This document shows positions 15,429-23,334 of a stretch of DNA of 35,856 nucleotides, one piece after another. Every line of letters begins with the position of its first letter. Position 1 is the first letter of the stretch. The stretch is from the NCBI RefSeq assembly GCF_004014805.1, contig NZ_ATDN01000030.1, positions 1 to 35,856 on the forward strand. Direction: 5' to 3'. The position numbers were made by a program, and so were the translations under genes. The notes beneath the pieces are model-generated. The model was not told where the DNA came from, did no database searches, and saw nothing but the letters and a program-made list of their open reading frames with translations. The stretch is from Mycolicibacterium elephantis DSM 44368 (GTDB lineage Bacteria; Actinomycetota; Actinomycetes; Mycobacteriales; Mycobacteriaceae).

Positions 15429-15654
15429 TGAAATCCTCCTGAAATGTCTAGGGAACGGGTTTCACCGATCCCGCCGCGCTCAAACACGATGTGCCAAGCG
15501 CCACTACACGTGCCGCGTACGGCCGGGGACCAGCCCCGTCCCCACGGTGGACGCGGCCGCCGGACTGCCTTGTGTACCTGGGTTGCCAGTCGCCGAATAG
15601 CCGATCGGGGGCTGTTGAAACCCGTATCAAAGGTTTGGCAGGCACGCGCATCGG

Positions 15655-15660
15655 TAACGT
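15655..15660 (+). promoter_or_regulatory. -10 box TAACGT for leaderless flavoprotein gene
   Basis: TAACGT ends 7 nt before ATG 15668, and no ribosome-binding site is visible. This places the start codon at or next to the transcription start. Confidence 0.45.
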
Positions 15661-15667
15661 TCGCGCC

Positions 15668-16609
15668 ATGGATGAGCTGTGGGAATGCGTGGTCGTCGGC
15701 GGCGGTGCGGCCGGGCTGAGCGCCGCGCTGGTGTTGGGCAGGGCGCGCCGACGCACCCTGCTGGTCGACGCGGGACTGCCGAGCAACTCGGTGGCGCAGG
15801 CCATCGGCGGGCTGTTGGGACACGATCGACGCCCGCCTGCCGAGCTGTATGAGATCGGGCGCCGTGAGCTCGCGGAGTATCCGAGCGTGCGCTACCGCGA
15901 GGGCGAGGTGGTCAGCGGTACGCCGGACGGCGACCGGTTCCTGCTCGAACTCGCCGACGGCGAGCAGGTGGCGGCCAAGCGGGTGGTGCTGGCCACCGGA
16001 ATGCAGTACTGCCCGCCCGATCTGCCCGGGCTGGACACGCTGTGGGGCAAGTCGGTGTTCCAATGCCCGTTCTGCCACGGCTGGGAGATGCGCGACGAGC
16101 GGCTAGCCACCCTGGCCACCGGCGAGGAAGCCGTCCACTCGGCGTTGATGTTGCGGGGCTGGAGCGACGACGTCGTCCTTCTCACTGACGGGGCGGCCGA
16201 GCTCGACGACGACGCGCGACGCCGGTTGTCGGCAGCAGGCGTCCCGGTCGATGAACGCCGCGTCGTCGAACTCGTCGGCCACGACGGGCAGCTGTCGGCG
16301 ATCGCGTTCGCCGATGGCGGCCGGCTGCCGCGGGACGGGCTGCTGGTGGAGGCGCCGCTGCGGCAGCGCTCGCCGCTGGCCACACAGTTGGGCGCCGCCT
16401 GCGCCGAGAGTGGCCTTGCCCCGGACAGCGTCGCCGTGGACGACCTGCACCGAACCAGCACTGCCGCCGTGTTCGCCGCCGGCGACCTCTGCGCCGAGCA
16501 ACCGTATGTGGCCGGCGCCATCGCCGCGGGCTCGCAGACCGCGATGATCGTGGTTCAGAGCCTGTTGGCCGACGAGTTTGCGCTGCCGTATCCACCGGAC
16601 GGTGAATAA
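15668..16609 (+). CDS. Thioredoxin-reductase-like FAD oxidoreductase with CxxC motif
   Basis: This 313-aa flavoprotein has an FAD Rossmann motif VVVGGGAAGLSAALVLGRA at residues 9-27. The redox motif CPFCHGWEMRD lies at about 137-147, and the C-terminal FAD motif FAAGDLCAEQPYVAGAIAAG at about 273-292. The size and CPFC form match the thioredoxin-reductase-like group that includes GliT-type dithiol oxidases, as well as ordinary low-Mr thioredoxin reductases. The NADPH-binding loop (LATLATGEEAVHSALML) lacks a clear GxGxxA, which favours an oxidase or other non-NADPH role. The gene stands alone; no thioredoxin gene is adjacent. Its last 55 nt overlap the 3' end of the acyl-CoA synthetase on the other strand. 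Confidence 0.8.
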   Translation: MDELWECVVVGGGAAGLSAALVLGRARRRTLLVDAGLPSNSVAQAIGGLLGHDRRPPAELYEIGRRELAEYPSVRYREGEVVSGTPDGDRFLLELADGEQVAAKRVVLATGMQYCPPDLPGLDTLWGKSVFQCPFCHGWEMRDERLATLATGEEAVHSALMLRGWSDDVVLLTDGAAELDDDARRRLSAAGVPVDERRVVELVGHDGQLSAIAFADGGRLPRDGLLVEAPLRQRSPLATQLGAACAESGLAPDSVAVDDLHRTSTAAVFAAGDLCAEQPYVAGAIAAGSQTAMIVVQSLLADEFALPYPPDGE

Positions 16610-18117
16610 CGCTCAATCAGCTTGTGTTTGTACAGCTTTCCCGCATCGGTGCGGGGTAACTGCGGCTCGAAGGCGATGAATCGGGGGCATTTGTAGTGCG
16701 CCATCCGCTCTTTGAGCCAACCGATCAGCGTTTCGGCGAGGTCATCGCAGGCCAGGTCCGGGTCGGCCAACTGCACGACGGCCATGACGCGCTGGCCCAT
16801 CACCTCGTCGGGAACGCCGAACACCGCCGCGTCGACGACGAGGGGATGGCTGATCAACATGTTCTCGGCTTCCTGCGGATAGATGTTCACGCCGCCGGAG
16901 ATGATCATGTGGTGGCGACGGTCGGTGAGGTAGAGATAGCCGTCCTGATCGAGGTAACCGACGTCGCCCACCGTGACCCAGCCCTGCGGTGATCGCGCGC
17001 CGGCGGTCTTGGCCTCGTCGTTGAGGTAGGCGAATTCGTATCCGCCCTCGTAATAGATCTCGCCGACCTGCCCGGTGGGCAATTCGACCCCGGTCTCGTC
17101 GAGGATGTGCGGCGTGCCCATCAACGGCCGACCGACCGATCCCGGACGGCGCAGCCATTCCTCGGCCCGGATGAAGGAGATGCCCGCGCCTTCTGAGGAA
17201 CCGTAGTACTCGTCGACGATCGGCCCCCACCACTCGATCATCTGACGCTTGATCTCGGGAGGACACGGCGCGGCGGCATGCACGACGCGCACGAGGCTGG
17301 ACACGTCATAGGCCGCCCGCACCTCCTCGGGCAGCCGCAGCATCTTGACGAACATCGTCGGCACGAACTGCGCGTGGGTCACCCGGTGGCGCTGAATGCA
17401 CGCCAACGCCTCCTCGGCGTCGAACCGCTCCATGATCACCGTCGTGGCCCCGGTGGCCTGAGCGCACATGGTCCACATGGCGGGGGCGGTGTGGTACAGC
17501 GGCGCCGGGCTGAGATACACCGATTCCTCGTCCACGCCGAGCTTTTCGAACACCGGTGTCGACGGCTTGGTGCCGCGCACGGGACCGCGGCCGTTGCGTG
17601 GGCGTTTGATGCCTTTGGGCCGGCCGGTGCTGCCGGACGAATACTGAAGCAGATCGCCTTCCTCGTCGATGCCAAGAGGTGTGGTCGATTGATCTGCAAC
17701 GCATTCCGGGTAGCGCCACCACCCTTCAAGGTCGGTGTCGGCGATCAGCGTGACGGCGGGCAGGCCGTTCGGCAGGTGATCGGCCAGTGCCGCGCAGACG
17801 TCTCGGGTGCCCGCCGAACCGATCAGCGCCTTCGCCGCGCAGTCGCTCACGACGTATGCCACCTCGGCGGGGTTGAGGTGGGTGTTGAGCAACGTGTAGT
17901 AGAGACCGCTTCGGCGGGCGGCCCACATCATCGCGTGGACGTGCTCGTTGTTGTCCATCAGGATCGCGACGGTGTCCCCGGGGGCGAGCCCGTGGCGGTG
18001 CAGCAGATGGGCGATCTGGTTGGCCCGTAGGTCGAGTTCGGCGTACGTGACCACCGCGCCGCTGGAGTTCAGGATGATCGCCGGTTTATCCGGGGAGACT
18101 TGATCGTTCAGCCGCAT
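16555..18117 (-). CDS. Acyl-CoA synthetase (FadD-type), first gene of the catabolic island
   Basis: This 520-aa ANL ligase has the P-loop YSSGSTGRPKGIKRPRNGRG, the A5 motif YYGSSEGAG, the A7/A8 region VGDVGYLDQDGYLYLTDRRH followed by MIISGGVNIYPQEAE, and the catalytic Lys at about 494 in RTDAGKLYKHKL. It should activate a carboxylic acid to its CoA thioester, the entry step for the downstream beta-oxidation-like enzymes. FadD4-like and cyclohexanecarboxylate-type ligases are possible relatives, and I do not assign a number. It is divergent from an SDR gene across a perfect TGAGAA-N6-TTCTCA operator at 18173-18190. A four-codon frame (18117-18131) ends in TGATG overlapping its start. The 3' end overlaps the flavoprotein gene by 55 nt. 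Confidence 0.88.
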   Translation of the reverse strand: MRLNDQVSPDKPAIILNSSGAVVTYAELDLRANQIAHLLHRHGLAPGDTVAILMDNNEHVHAMMWAARRSGLYYTLLNTHLNPAEVAYVVSDCAAKALIGSAGTRDVCAALADHLPNGLPAVTLIADTDLEGWWRYPECVADQSTTPLGIDEEGDLLQYSSGSTGRPKGIKRPRNGRGPVRGTKPSTPVFEKLGVDEESVYLSPAPLYHTAPAMWTMCAQATGATTVIMERFDAEEALACIQRHRVTHAQFVPTMFVKMLRLPEEVRAAYDVSSLVRVVHAAAPCPPEIKRQMIEWWGPIVDEYYGSSEGAGISFIRAEEWLRRPGSVGRPLMGTPHILDETGVELPTGQVGEIYYEGGYEFAYLNDEAKTAGARSPQGWVTVGDVGYLDQDGYLYLTDRRHHMIISGGVNIYPQEAENMLISHPLVVDAAVFGVPDEVMGQRVMAVVQLADPDLACDDLAETLIGWLKERMAHYKCPRFIAFEPQLPRTDAGKLYKHKLIERYSPSGGYGSANSSANRL

Positions 18118-18131
18118 CAGCGCACCATCAC
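18117..18131 (-). other. Possible leaderless mini-ORF overlapping the acyl-CoA synthetase start
   Basis: On the minus strand TACCCT (18139-18144) is followed after 7 nt by GTG-ATG-GTG-CGC-TGA, whose last A is the first base of the synthetase ATG (TGATG). Termination-reinitiation could therefore feed the synthetase. The pattern is short and may be chance. Confidence 0.3.
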
Positions 18132-18172
18132 CGCGTCAAGGGTAGACCGCGGAACCTGGCGGCGGGGCGATA

Positions 18173-18190
18173 TGAGAATATCTATTCTCA
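18173..18190. promoter_or_regulatory. Operator S1, perfect TGAGAA-TATCTA-TTCTCA, between synthetase and SDR
   Basis: An 18-bp perfect palindrome (8-bp arms, 2-bp centre) lies in the divergent region, 56 nt from the synthetase start and 45 nt from the SDR start. The same half-sites recur at 24478 and, with few changes, at 19049, 19071, 26903, 26925, 28942, 29063, 29085 and 34174. I infer that the TetR encoded at 28136-28933 binds it. Confidence 0.75.
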
Positions 18191-18234
18191 AAGGACGTCG
18201 TGGCTCGGGGGCCGTATCGGAAAAGGACCTGGCA

Positions 18235-18990
18235 ATGGGTGGACCACCAGTCGATCTCGACGGAGCGCGAACGCTCATCGTCGGCGCGTCATCCGGTATC
18301 GGCCAGGCCTTCGCGGTTGCCGCCCATGCCCGTGGCGCCCGGGTGGCGCTGGCAGCGCGGCGCATCGACGTACTGAACAAGACGGCGGCCATGCTCGACG
18401 GCTCCGCGCACGAACTCGACGTGTCCAAGCCCTCGACCATCGAACCGGTCGTCGACCACGTCGCCGATGTCCTCGGTGGAATCGATGTGGTCGTGTTCAC
18501 CAGCGCGGTGGTTCCTTTCGCCCATATCGAGGAGACCGACATCACCACCTGGGTGCACGCCTACACCGTCAATGCCGTCGGGGCCTCCCACGTGCTGCGG
18601 GCTGCGCTGCCCCATCTCTCCGAGAATCCCGTCATCATGGTGGCGTCCAGCCATGACGTCGGCCGTCCACGTGCCGGCGTCGCCGCCTACAACGCGAGCA
18701 AGGCCGCCCTCGACGAGATTCTGCGCGCCTGGCGCAGCGAGCACCCCGAGTTGCCGATCATCAGGGTCAGCGTCGGGCCGACGGAGGACACCGAGATCCT
18801 GCGCGGCGCGGACCGTGATCTGCTCGCCGAGCTGTACCGGGCGTGGGCGCACCACGGTCAGATTCCCCGGCAGATGTCGGCGGTCTCGGATGTCGCCGAA
18901 ACCCTGGCGTCGCTGGTGGCCGCGGCCCGTCGCGCACCGACCGTGGTCCCCGAGATCGTCCACCTCGCCCCGCGAATCACCAGGCGTTGA
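18235..18990 (+). CDS. Short-chain dehydrogenase/reductase (SDR)
   Basis: This 251-aa classical SDR has the cofactor motif VGASSGIGQAFAVAA near residue 14, and an active-site Ser in IMVASSHDV followed by YNASK with catalytic Tyr and Lys. The Arg in AARRIDVLN after the second strand favours NADP(H). It probably oxidises or reduces a hydroxy/keto group in the pathway. ATG 18235 is preceded by AAAAGGA. An in-frame ATG at 18172 would place 21 extra codons over the operator S1, so I reject it. It is divergent from the synthetase and 133 nt upstream of the first DapB-like gene. The substrate is not known. Confidence 0.85.
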   Translation: MGGPPVDLDGARTLIVGASSGIGQAFAVAAHARGARVALAARRIDVLNKTAAMLDGSAHELDVSKPSTIEPVVDHVADVLGGIDVVVFTSAVVPFAHIEETDITTWVHAYTVNAVGASHVLRAALPHLSENPVIMVASSHDVGRPRAGVAAYNASKAALDEILRAWRSEHPELPIIRVSVGPTEDTEILRGADRDLLAELYRAWAHHGQIPRQMSAVSDVAETLASLVAAARRAPTVVPEIVHLAPRITRR

Positions 18991-19048
18991 GCTCAGCGGG
19001 CCTTGGCCATCCCTTGGCTGGTCCCCGTCCCAACACCTGGTCCATGGA

Positions 19049-19088
19049 CGAGAACACTCCTTTTACCACCCGGAAATGGTTACTCTCA
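19049..19088. promoter_or_regulatory. Tandem operators S6 and S7 upstream of DapB-like gene 1
   Basis: S6 (19049-19066) is CGAGAA-CACTCC-TTTTAC and S7 (19071-19088) is CGGAAA-TGGTTA-CTCTCA. Both are weaker matches to TGAGAA-N6-TTCTCA. Their centres are 22 bp apart, two helical turns, the same spacing as the pairs at 26903/26925, 29063/29085 and 34174/34196. The pair ends 35 nt before ATG 19124. Confidence 0.55.
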
Positions 19089-19123
19089 CCTCGGCGCACA
19101 GTTCTTCAGCGAGAGATTTGTAG

Positions 19124-20191
19124 ATGTCTGTACTGCGAGTGATCCAGTGGGCGACCGGTGGAGTCGGAACCGAGATGGTCACCACGATCCTGGACCACCG
19201 GCCCGACCTCCAACTGGTCGGCGCCCGGGTGTATTCCGATGCCAAGCACGGTGTCGACGTCGGCACCCTGGTGGGCAGGCAACCGATCGGCGTCAAGGCC
19301 ACCACCGACGTCGAGGAGATCCTCGCGCTTGACGCCGACTGTGTGCTCTACGCGCCGCAGTTCACCGACATCGACGACGTGTGCCGGCTACTGGAAAGCG
19401 GAAAGAACGTCGCCACACCGTCTTTCCTGTTCCATCCGCGGCGCATTGCCGAGCCCGACCGTGACCGACTGTTGGCCGCCTGCCAGAAGGGCGGTGCGAC
19501 CGTGCACGGCAGCGGCCTCAATCCGGGCAACCTGTCCGGCGTGCTGCCGCTGGCACTGTCGGGGATGAGCCGCACCATCGACAAGGTCACACTGCAGGAG
19601 CGCGCCGACTGGTCGCTGTGGGAAAGCACCGACATCACGTTCGACGGCATGTGGTTCGGGCGCCCGGTCGAGGACCTCACACCGACGGGTAACGACTTTC
19701 TGGCGTTCAACTCGGGTCTGTTCACCGAGCAGACCTGGTTCCTCGCCGACGCGCTGAACGCCGGCATCGACGAGGTCACCGTCGACGTCGAGGCGGTTCC
19801 GGCGACCCGTGACCATCAGATCTTCGACCACCTCGTGCAGGCGGGCACCACGGCCGGGCAACGCTGGACCTGGGCGGGCAGGCGAGCCGGTGAACCGCTC
19901 ATCGAGATCGAGACGCTGTGGACGGTCGGCGGCGACTATCCGCCGCACTGGCCGAAGCCCAAGGACGGGTGGACGCTGACCATCGAGGGCGAGCCGTCGA
20001 TGCAGACGCACTTCTTCTGCCTGGCCAGCTTCAGCCGGCCGGCCTCGATCGAAGACCACGTCCGCTCCGGGCTCGTGGCCGTGGCGTTGCAGGTGGTCAA
20101 TGCGGTGCCCGCGGTATGCGCCGCGCCGCCTGGTTTCGCGACCATGGCCGACCTTCCGATGATCCGCAGCTATACGGGCTTTGGGAACTAG
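19124..20191 (+). CDS. DapB-fold NAD(P)-dependent reductase, paralogue 1
   Basis: This 355-aa protein starts with a Rossmann motif, VIQWATGGVGTEMV. It continues in the pattern of dihydrodipicolinate-reductase-like proteins with a 2,4-diaminopentanoate-dehydrogenase-type C-terminal domain. The marker C-terminal segment is VNAVPAVCAAPPGFATMADLP. It shares this layout with the proteins at 21540-22625 and 23331-24443, including an N-[PAG]GN/NPG-like stretch after about residue 125 (SGLNPGNLSGV). True DapB acts on lysine precursors, but the length, the context and the absence of lysine genes argue against that here. A reductase step on a CoA-bound or carbonyl intermediate is inferred. ATG 19124 is preceded by GAGAG. 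It converges with the P450 gene, leaving 12 nt between them. Confidence 0.8.
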   Translation: MSVLRVIQWATGGVGTEMVTTILDHRPDLQLVGARVYSDAKHGVDVGTLVGRQPIGVKATTDVEEILALDADCVLYAPQFTDIDDVCRLLESGKNVATPSFLFHPRRIAEPDRDRLLAACQKGGATVHGSGLNPGNLSGVLPLALSGMSRTIDKVTLQERADWSLWESTDITFDGMWFGRPVEDLTPTGNDFLAFNSGLFTEQTWFLADALNAGIDEVTVDVEAVPATRDHQIFDHLVQAGTTAGQRWTWAGRRAGEPLIEIETLWTVGGDYPPHWPKPKDGWTLTIEGEPSMQTHFFCLASFSRPASIEDHVRSGLVAVALQVVNAVPAVCAAPPGFATMADLPMIRSYTGFGN

Positions 20192-20203
20192 TACGGGAAC
20201 ACG

Positions 20204-21451
20204 TCAGTCCCACACCACGTCGAGGCGCGGCGGTGAGCGGAACATCATCCCAGCCACGAACGGCGGTGGTGCGTCCGGATCCAACCGCAGACCTGGCAGC
20301 TCGTCGAACAACGCGTTGAAGATCTTCGTGGTTTCCAGGCGGGCCAAGTGCATGCCGAGGCAGACGTGCGCGCCGTGCCCAAAGCCGATGTGAGGCTTGC
20401 GCTCCCGATGGATGTCGAACTTCTCGGCGTCATCCCAACGGGTTTCGTCGTGGTTGGCGCTGCCCAGGCTCAGCATCATCGTCGCGCCCCTCGGCAGCTC
20501 GACCCCGGCCAGCTCGGTGTCACAGGTGACCTCGCGCATGAAGTTGAGCAGCGGTGTCTCCCAACGGATTCCCTCTTCAATGGCCTGCGGCAGCAGCGAG
20601 CGGTCCGTCCGCACCGCGTCGAGCTGGTCGGGATGGGTGAGCAGCCCAAACGCCAGGCTCGCCGTCGACCGCGCGGTGGTCTCCGCGCCCGCCGGCAGCA
20701 GGTTGCGCATGAACCCGTAGATCTGCTCATCGGACATCTTCACGCCGTTGACCTCGGCCGCCGCGAGAATGGACACCATGTCGTCCTTGGGGGATCTGCG
20801 CTTGTCGGCGAGGATTTCGACGAAGTACTCCTTCATCTGCGCGGATGCGCGCATCGCACAGTCCATATCGGCGCGAAAGCCCAGCAGGTCGATCGCGAGG
20901 CGGTGAAAGTGCAGAACGTCCGACTCCGGTAGGCCGAGCAGCGCAGCGATCACCCGGACGGGAATCGGCGAGAACACCGCATCGACCAAGTCGGCGCGCT
21001 TGGCGTCCTTGAACTTCGCGATGGTGCGGTCCACCAGCGGGCCGACCAGTTCGACATCCCACCGTTTCATCGACGACCGCGCGAACGCGAACTCATGGAG
21101 CTTGCGGTAGACGGCGTGTTCGGGCTCCTGCATCTCGAGGATCGTCGGTCCCTGCAGCGGCCGCACGACGTCTTCGTAACAGCGCGTGCTGAACGTGATG
21201 TTGTCGGTGAAGACGGCCTTGACCGTGTCGAACGTGTACGCGGTGAACGTCGGTGGCCCGTCTCCGGAGTTTCCGGCGACGCCCATCTCCGGCCAGCCGG
21301 GATGGATGGGCCCCTGTGCGCGCAGTTCCTTGAGCAACGGATACGGCGACGCGTCACCGTCGGCGCCCATGCCCGCGTTGAACTTCTCCTGCGCGTCGCG
21401 GATCTGCTGCTCGAGGTCCTCGGTCGCCGGCTCTACCACGCAGTTCAACAT
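20204..21451 (-). CDS. Cytochrome P450 monooxygenase
   Basis: This 415-aa soluble P450 has the I-helix AGAETTARS (oxygen-activating A-G-x-E-T-T), the K-helix E-G-I-R in EGIRWETPL, and the heme-binding loop FGHGAHVCLGMHLARLE with the ligand Cys at about 364. No membrane anchor is present, as usual for bacterial P450s that use ferredoxin and ferredoxin reductase; no such genes lie in this window. It is divergent from DapB-like gene 2. The substrate is unknown; hydroxylation of a hydrophobic acid or ring early in the pathway is plausible. No TGAGAA-type operator is found in the 88-bp divergent region, so control may be different from its neighbours. Confidence 0.9.
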   Translation of the reverse strand: MLNCVVEPATEDLEQQIRDAQEKFNAGMGADGDASPYPLLKELRAQGPIHPGWPEMGVAGNSGDGPPTFTAYTFDTVKAVFTDNITFSTRCYEDVVRPLQGPTILEMQEPEHAVYRKLHEFAFARSSMKRWDVELVGPLVDRTIAKFKDAKRADLVDAVFSPIPVRVIAALLGLPESDVLHFHRLAIDLLGFRADMDCAMRASAQMKEYFVEILADKRRSPKDDMVSILAAAEVNGVKMSDEQIYGFMRNLLPAGAETTARSTASLAFGLLTHPDQLDAVRTDRSLLPQAIEEGIRWETPLLNFMREVTCDTELAGVELPRGATMMLSLGSANHDETRWDDAEKFDIHRERKPHIGFGHGAHVCLGMHLARLETTKIFNALFDELPGLRLDPDAPPPFVAGMMFRSPPRLDVVWD

Positions 21452-21539
21452 ACACCCTGATGGTTGCGGTTTGAATAGGGTAGGTTGATCAGCCGGGGGA
21501 GCGATCTCGCTTCATCAAAGCGCAACCAGGAGCAGTTGA

Positions 21540-22625
21540 TTGGCTATTCGGGTAGTTCAGTGGGCCACCGGCGCCGTCGGGCGGGCCGCGCTCGCCGAGC
21601 TCATCGAGAACCCGGATTTCCAGCTGGTGGGGGTGCTGGTTTACGACCCGGCCAAGGCGGGATTGGACGCCGGTGCCCTGTGTGGCCTGCCCGCCACCAC
21701 CGGCGTCGTCGCGACGACGGACAAGGACGCGATCGTCGCGCTGGGGGCCGACGTGGTAATCCACGCGGCGAGCAAGGCCCACGCCGTGGAGACGAACGCC
21801 GAGGACATCTGCCGGTTGCTAGCCGCCGGGTCCAGCGTGATCACCACGACCTCCTACAACCACCTGCCGACCTACGGCGCCGACGTCGAGGCCGCCTTCG
21901 CCCGCGCCTGCGCGGAGGGCAACTCGCGGTTTCACGCCGCGGGCGAGAACCCCGGGTTCATGTTCGAGCGCCTTGTCACGACGATCACCGGGCTGAGCAA
22001 GAGCATCGACCGCATCGACCTCTACGAAGCCGTCGACGTCTCGGGCATCGACAGCCGCCCCATGCTCGTCGACCTGATGGGCATGGGCCGTCCGCCGGAG
22101 GACGTGAGCGCCGACTCGCCGATCATCGCCAAGCTCGACATGGCCTACCGTCAAGCGCTCAACGCCACCGCCGATGTTCTCGGCATCACGCTCTCGGACA
22201 TCGCGGTCAGCGTCGAGTGCACCACCCTCGACCGCCCCATCGAGATCGCGGTGGGCACCATCGAGCCTGGCTTGGTTGTGGGCCAACGGTTCTCGTGGAC
22301 AGGGCGGTGGCACGGTCGTGAGCTGCTGGCGATCCACGAGGAGTGGGTGTTGACCCGCGATTTGCCGCAGTGGGGGCTGCGCCCGCTGGCCGATGGTGAG
22401 AAGGCGCCGCTCATCCGGGCGGTGATCAAGGGCGTGCCGAGTTTCGAGCTGCAACTCGATGTCGGGTGGGACGAGGTACCGTCCGGGTTCGAGGGCGCAA
22501 ACCCGGGGCACCTGATGATCGGGATGAGTGCGGTGCGCGCGATCCCCGACGTGCTGGCCGCGCCGCCGGGAATCGTCGCCGCGCCCGTGTTCGGCGCGAT
22601 CCAGCTGTACACGCGCTCGCCTTGA
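21540..22625 (+). CDS. DapB-fold NAD(P)-dependent reductase, paralogue 2
   Basis: This 361-aa protein has the N-terminal motif VVQWATGAVGRAALAELIE, then ENPDFQLVGVLVYDPAKAG, and the C-terminal family segment VRAIPDVLAAPPGIVAAPV. It is clearly paralogous to genes 1 and 3. Translation begins at TTG 21540 with AGGAG at 21529-21533; no ATG or GTG gives a better start. The middle of the protein has AAGENPGFMFERL, matching the SGLNPGNLSGV region of paralogue 1 and the SGVDPGWANDVI region of paralogue 3. It is divergent from the P450 gene, suggesting that the two act together. The substrate is unknown. Confidence 0.8.
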   Translation: MAIRVVQWATGAVGRAALAELIENPDFQLVGVLVYDPAKAGLDAGALCGLPATTGVVATTDKDAIVALGADVVIHAASKAHAVETNAEDICRLLAAGSSVITTTSYNHLPTYGADVEAAFARACAEGNSRFHAAGENPGFMFERLVTTITGLSKSIDRIDLYEAVDVSGIDSRPMLVDLMGMGRPPEDVSADSPIIAKLDMAYRQALNATADVLGITLSDIAVSVECTTLDRPIEIAVGTIEPGLVVGQRFSWTGRWHGRELLAIHEEWVLTRDLPQWGLRPLADGEKAPLIRAVIKGVPSFELQLDVGWDEVPSGFEGANPGHLMIGMSAVRAIPDVLAAPPGIVAAPVFGAIQLYTRSP

Positions 22626-22632
22626 CTCGCGC

Positions 22633-22689
22633 CGAAATTTGCGCCAGGGCTGCGATTTCCGCCGTATCGCGACCCTCCGGCAGATTTCG
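22633..22689. terminator. Nested hairpins between convergent DapB-like 2 and nitroreductase genes
   Basis: Outer arms CGAAATTTGC (22633-22642) and GCAGATTTCG (22680-22689) pair with one G-U. An inner GCGAT/ATCGC hairpin lies at 22652-22670. It has no long U run. It fills the 79-bp convergent gap and probably ends transcription from both sides. Confidence 0.5.
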
Positions 22690-22704
22690 CGGTTCAGGCT
22701 CGGC

Positions 22705-23334
22705 TCAACTCGTTCGCCAGGGGTTGGTCCAGGAGTCGATCGCGGCGACCTCGGCGACGGGTTTACGCCGCACCGGGTGGTGCTGCCCGACGGGCCAGCC
22801 CGCGGTGATCAGCGTGGCGATCCGCCAGTGCGGCGGGATGCCGACGAGTTCGCGCAGCTCGCTGTCGCATGCGTCCTGCCACAACGTGATCGCCGCGCCG
22901 AGACCCTGTGCACGCGCGGCCAGCAGAAAGTTCTGCACGGCCGGGAAGATCGATCCGCCCTGCTGCAGGTCGCTGGCGCCCGGCTGTGGCTCGACGCAGA
23001 ACAGCACGCAGACCGGGGCGTCGCCGCCAACGTGCATGTGTTCGTACATCGCGCGCAGTACCCGCGCCTTCGCATCGGTCGCGTCCGCGGGCGGTGCGTC
23101 GAACCCGTAGAAGTCGGTCATCGCCTGCCACGTCTGCCGCGCGGCCGCCGAGATCACCGCGCGCAATTCGGCCGAGCGCACCACGACGAAGCGCCACGGC
23201 TGCTGGTTTCCGCCGGACGGCGCCCAGGTGGCGGCATGCAGACACTTCTCGATGACGGCATCGTCGACGGGTTCACCGCGATAGCACCGTACCGCCGACG
23301 CGGTGCGCATCACCGTCCACAGATCGTCGGTCAT
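22705..23334 (-). CDS. Nitroreductase family FMN-dependent oxidoreductase
   Basis: This 209-aa protein has nitroreductase features. The N-terminal VMRTASAVRCYRGEPVDDAV matches the R-[ST]-x-R-x-[FY] FMN-phosphate motif. ATWAPSGGNQQPWRFVVV is the typical second segment, and ARAQGLGAAITLWQDA lies in the C-terminal FMN and dimer region. Members reduce nitro groups, quinones, enones or flavins with NAD(P)H; some act as enoate or ring-reducing enzymes, which could suit this island. The ATG at 23334 overlaps the stop of DapB-like gene 3 (4 nt), so both are one operon read from the operator at 24478. The substrate is unknown. Confidence 0.85.
   Translation of the reverse strand: MTDDLWTVMRTASAVRCYRGEPVDDAVIEKCLHAATWAPSGGNQQPWRFVVVRSAELRAVISAAARQTWQAMTDFYGFDAPPADATDAKARVLRAMYEHMHVGGDAPVCVLFCVEPQPGASDLQQGGSIFPAVQNFLLAARAQGLGAAITLWQDACDSELRELVGIPPHWRIATLITAGWPVGQHHPVRRKPVAEVAAIDSWTNPWRTS

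Noticed and set aside
15430..15667. SigF-type promoter for the CsbD-like gene
   Set aside because: A GTTT-like element and a GGTGAA sequence occur but do not fit the expected spacing and -10 (GGGTA-type) well.
18172..18234. ATG 18172 as SDR start
   Set aside because: It overlaps the perfect operator S1 and would add 21 residues with no SDR features; ATG 18235 has AAAAGGA upstream.
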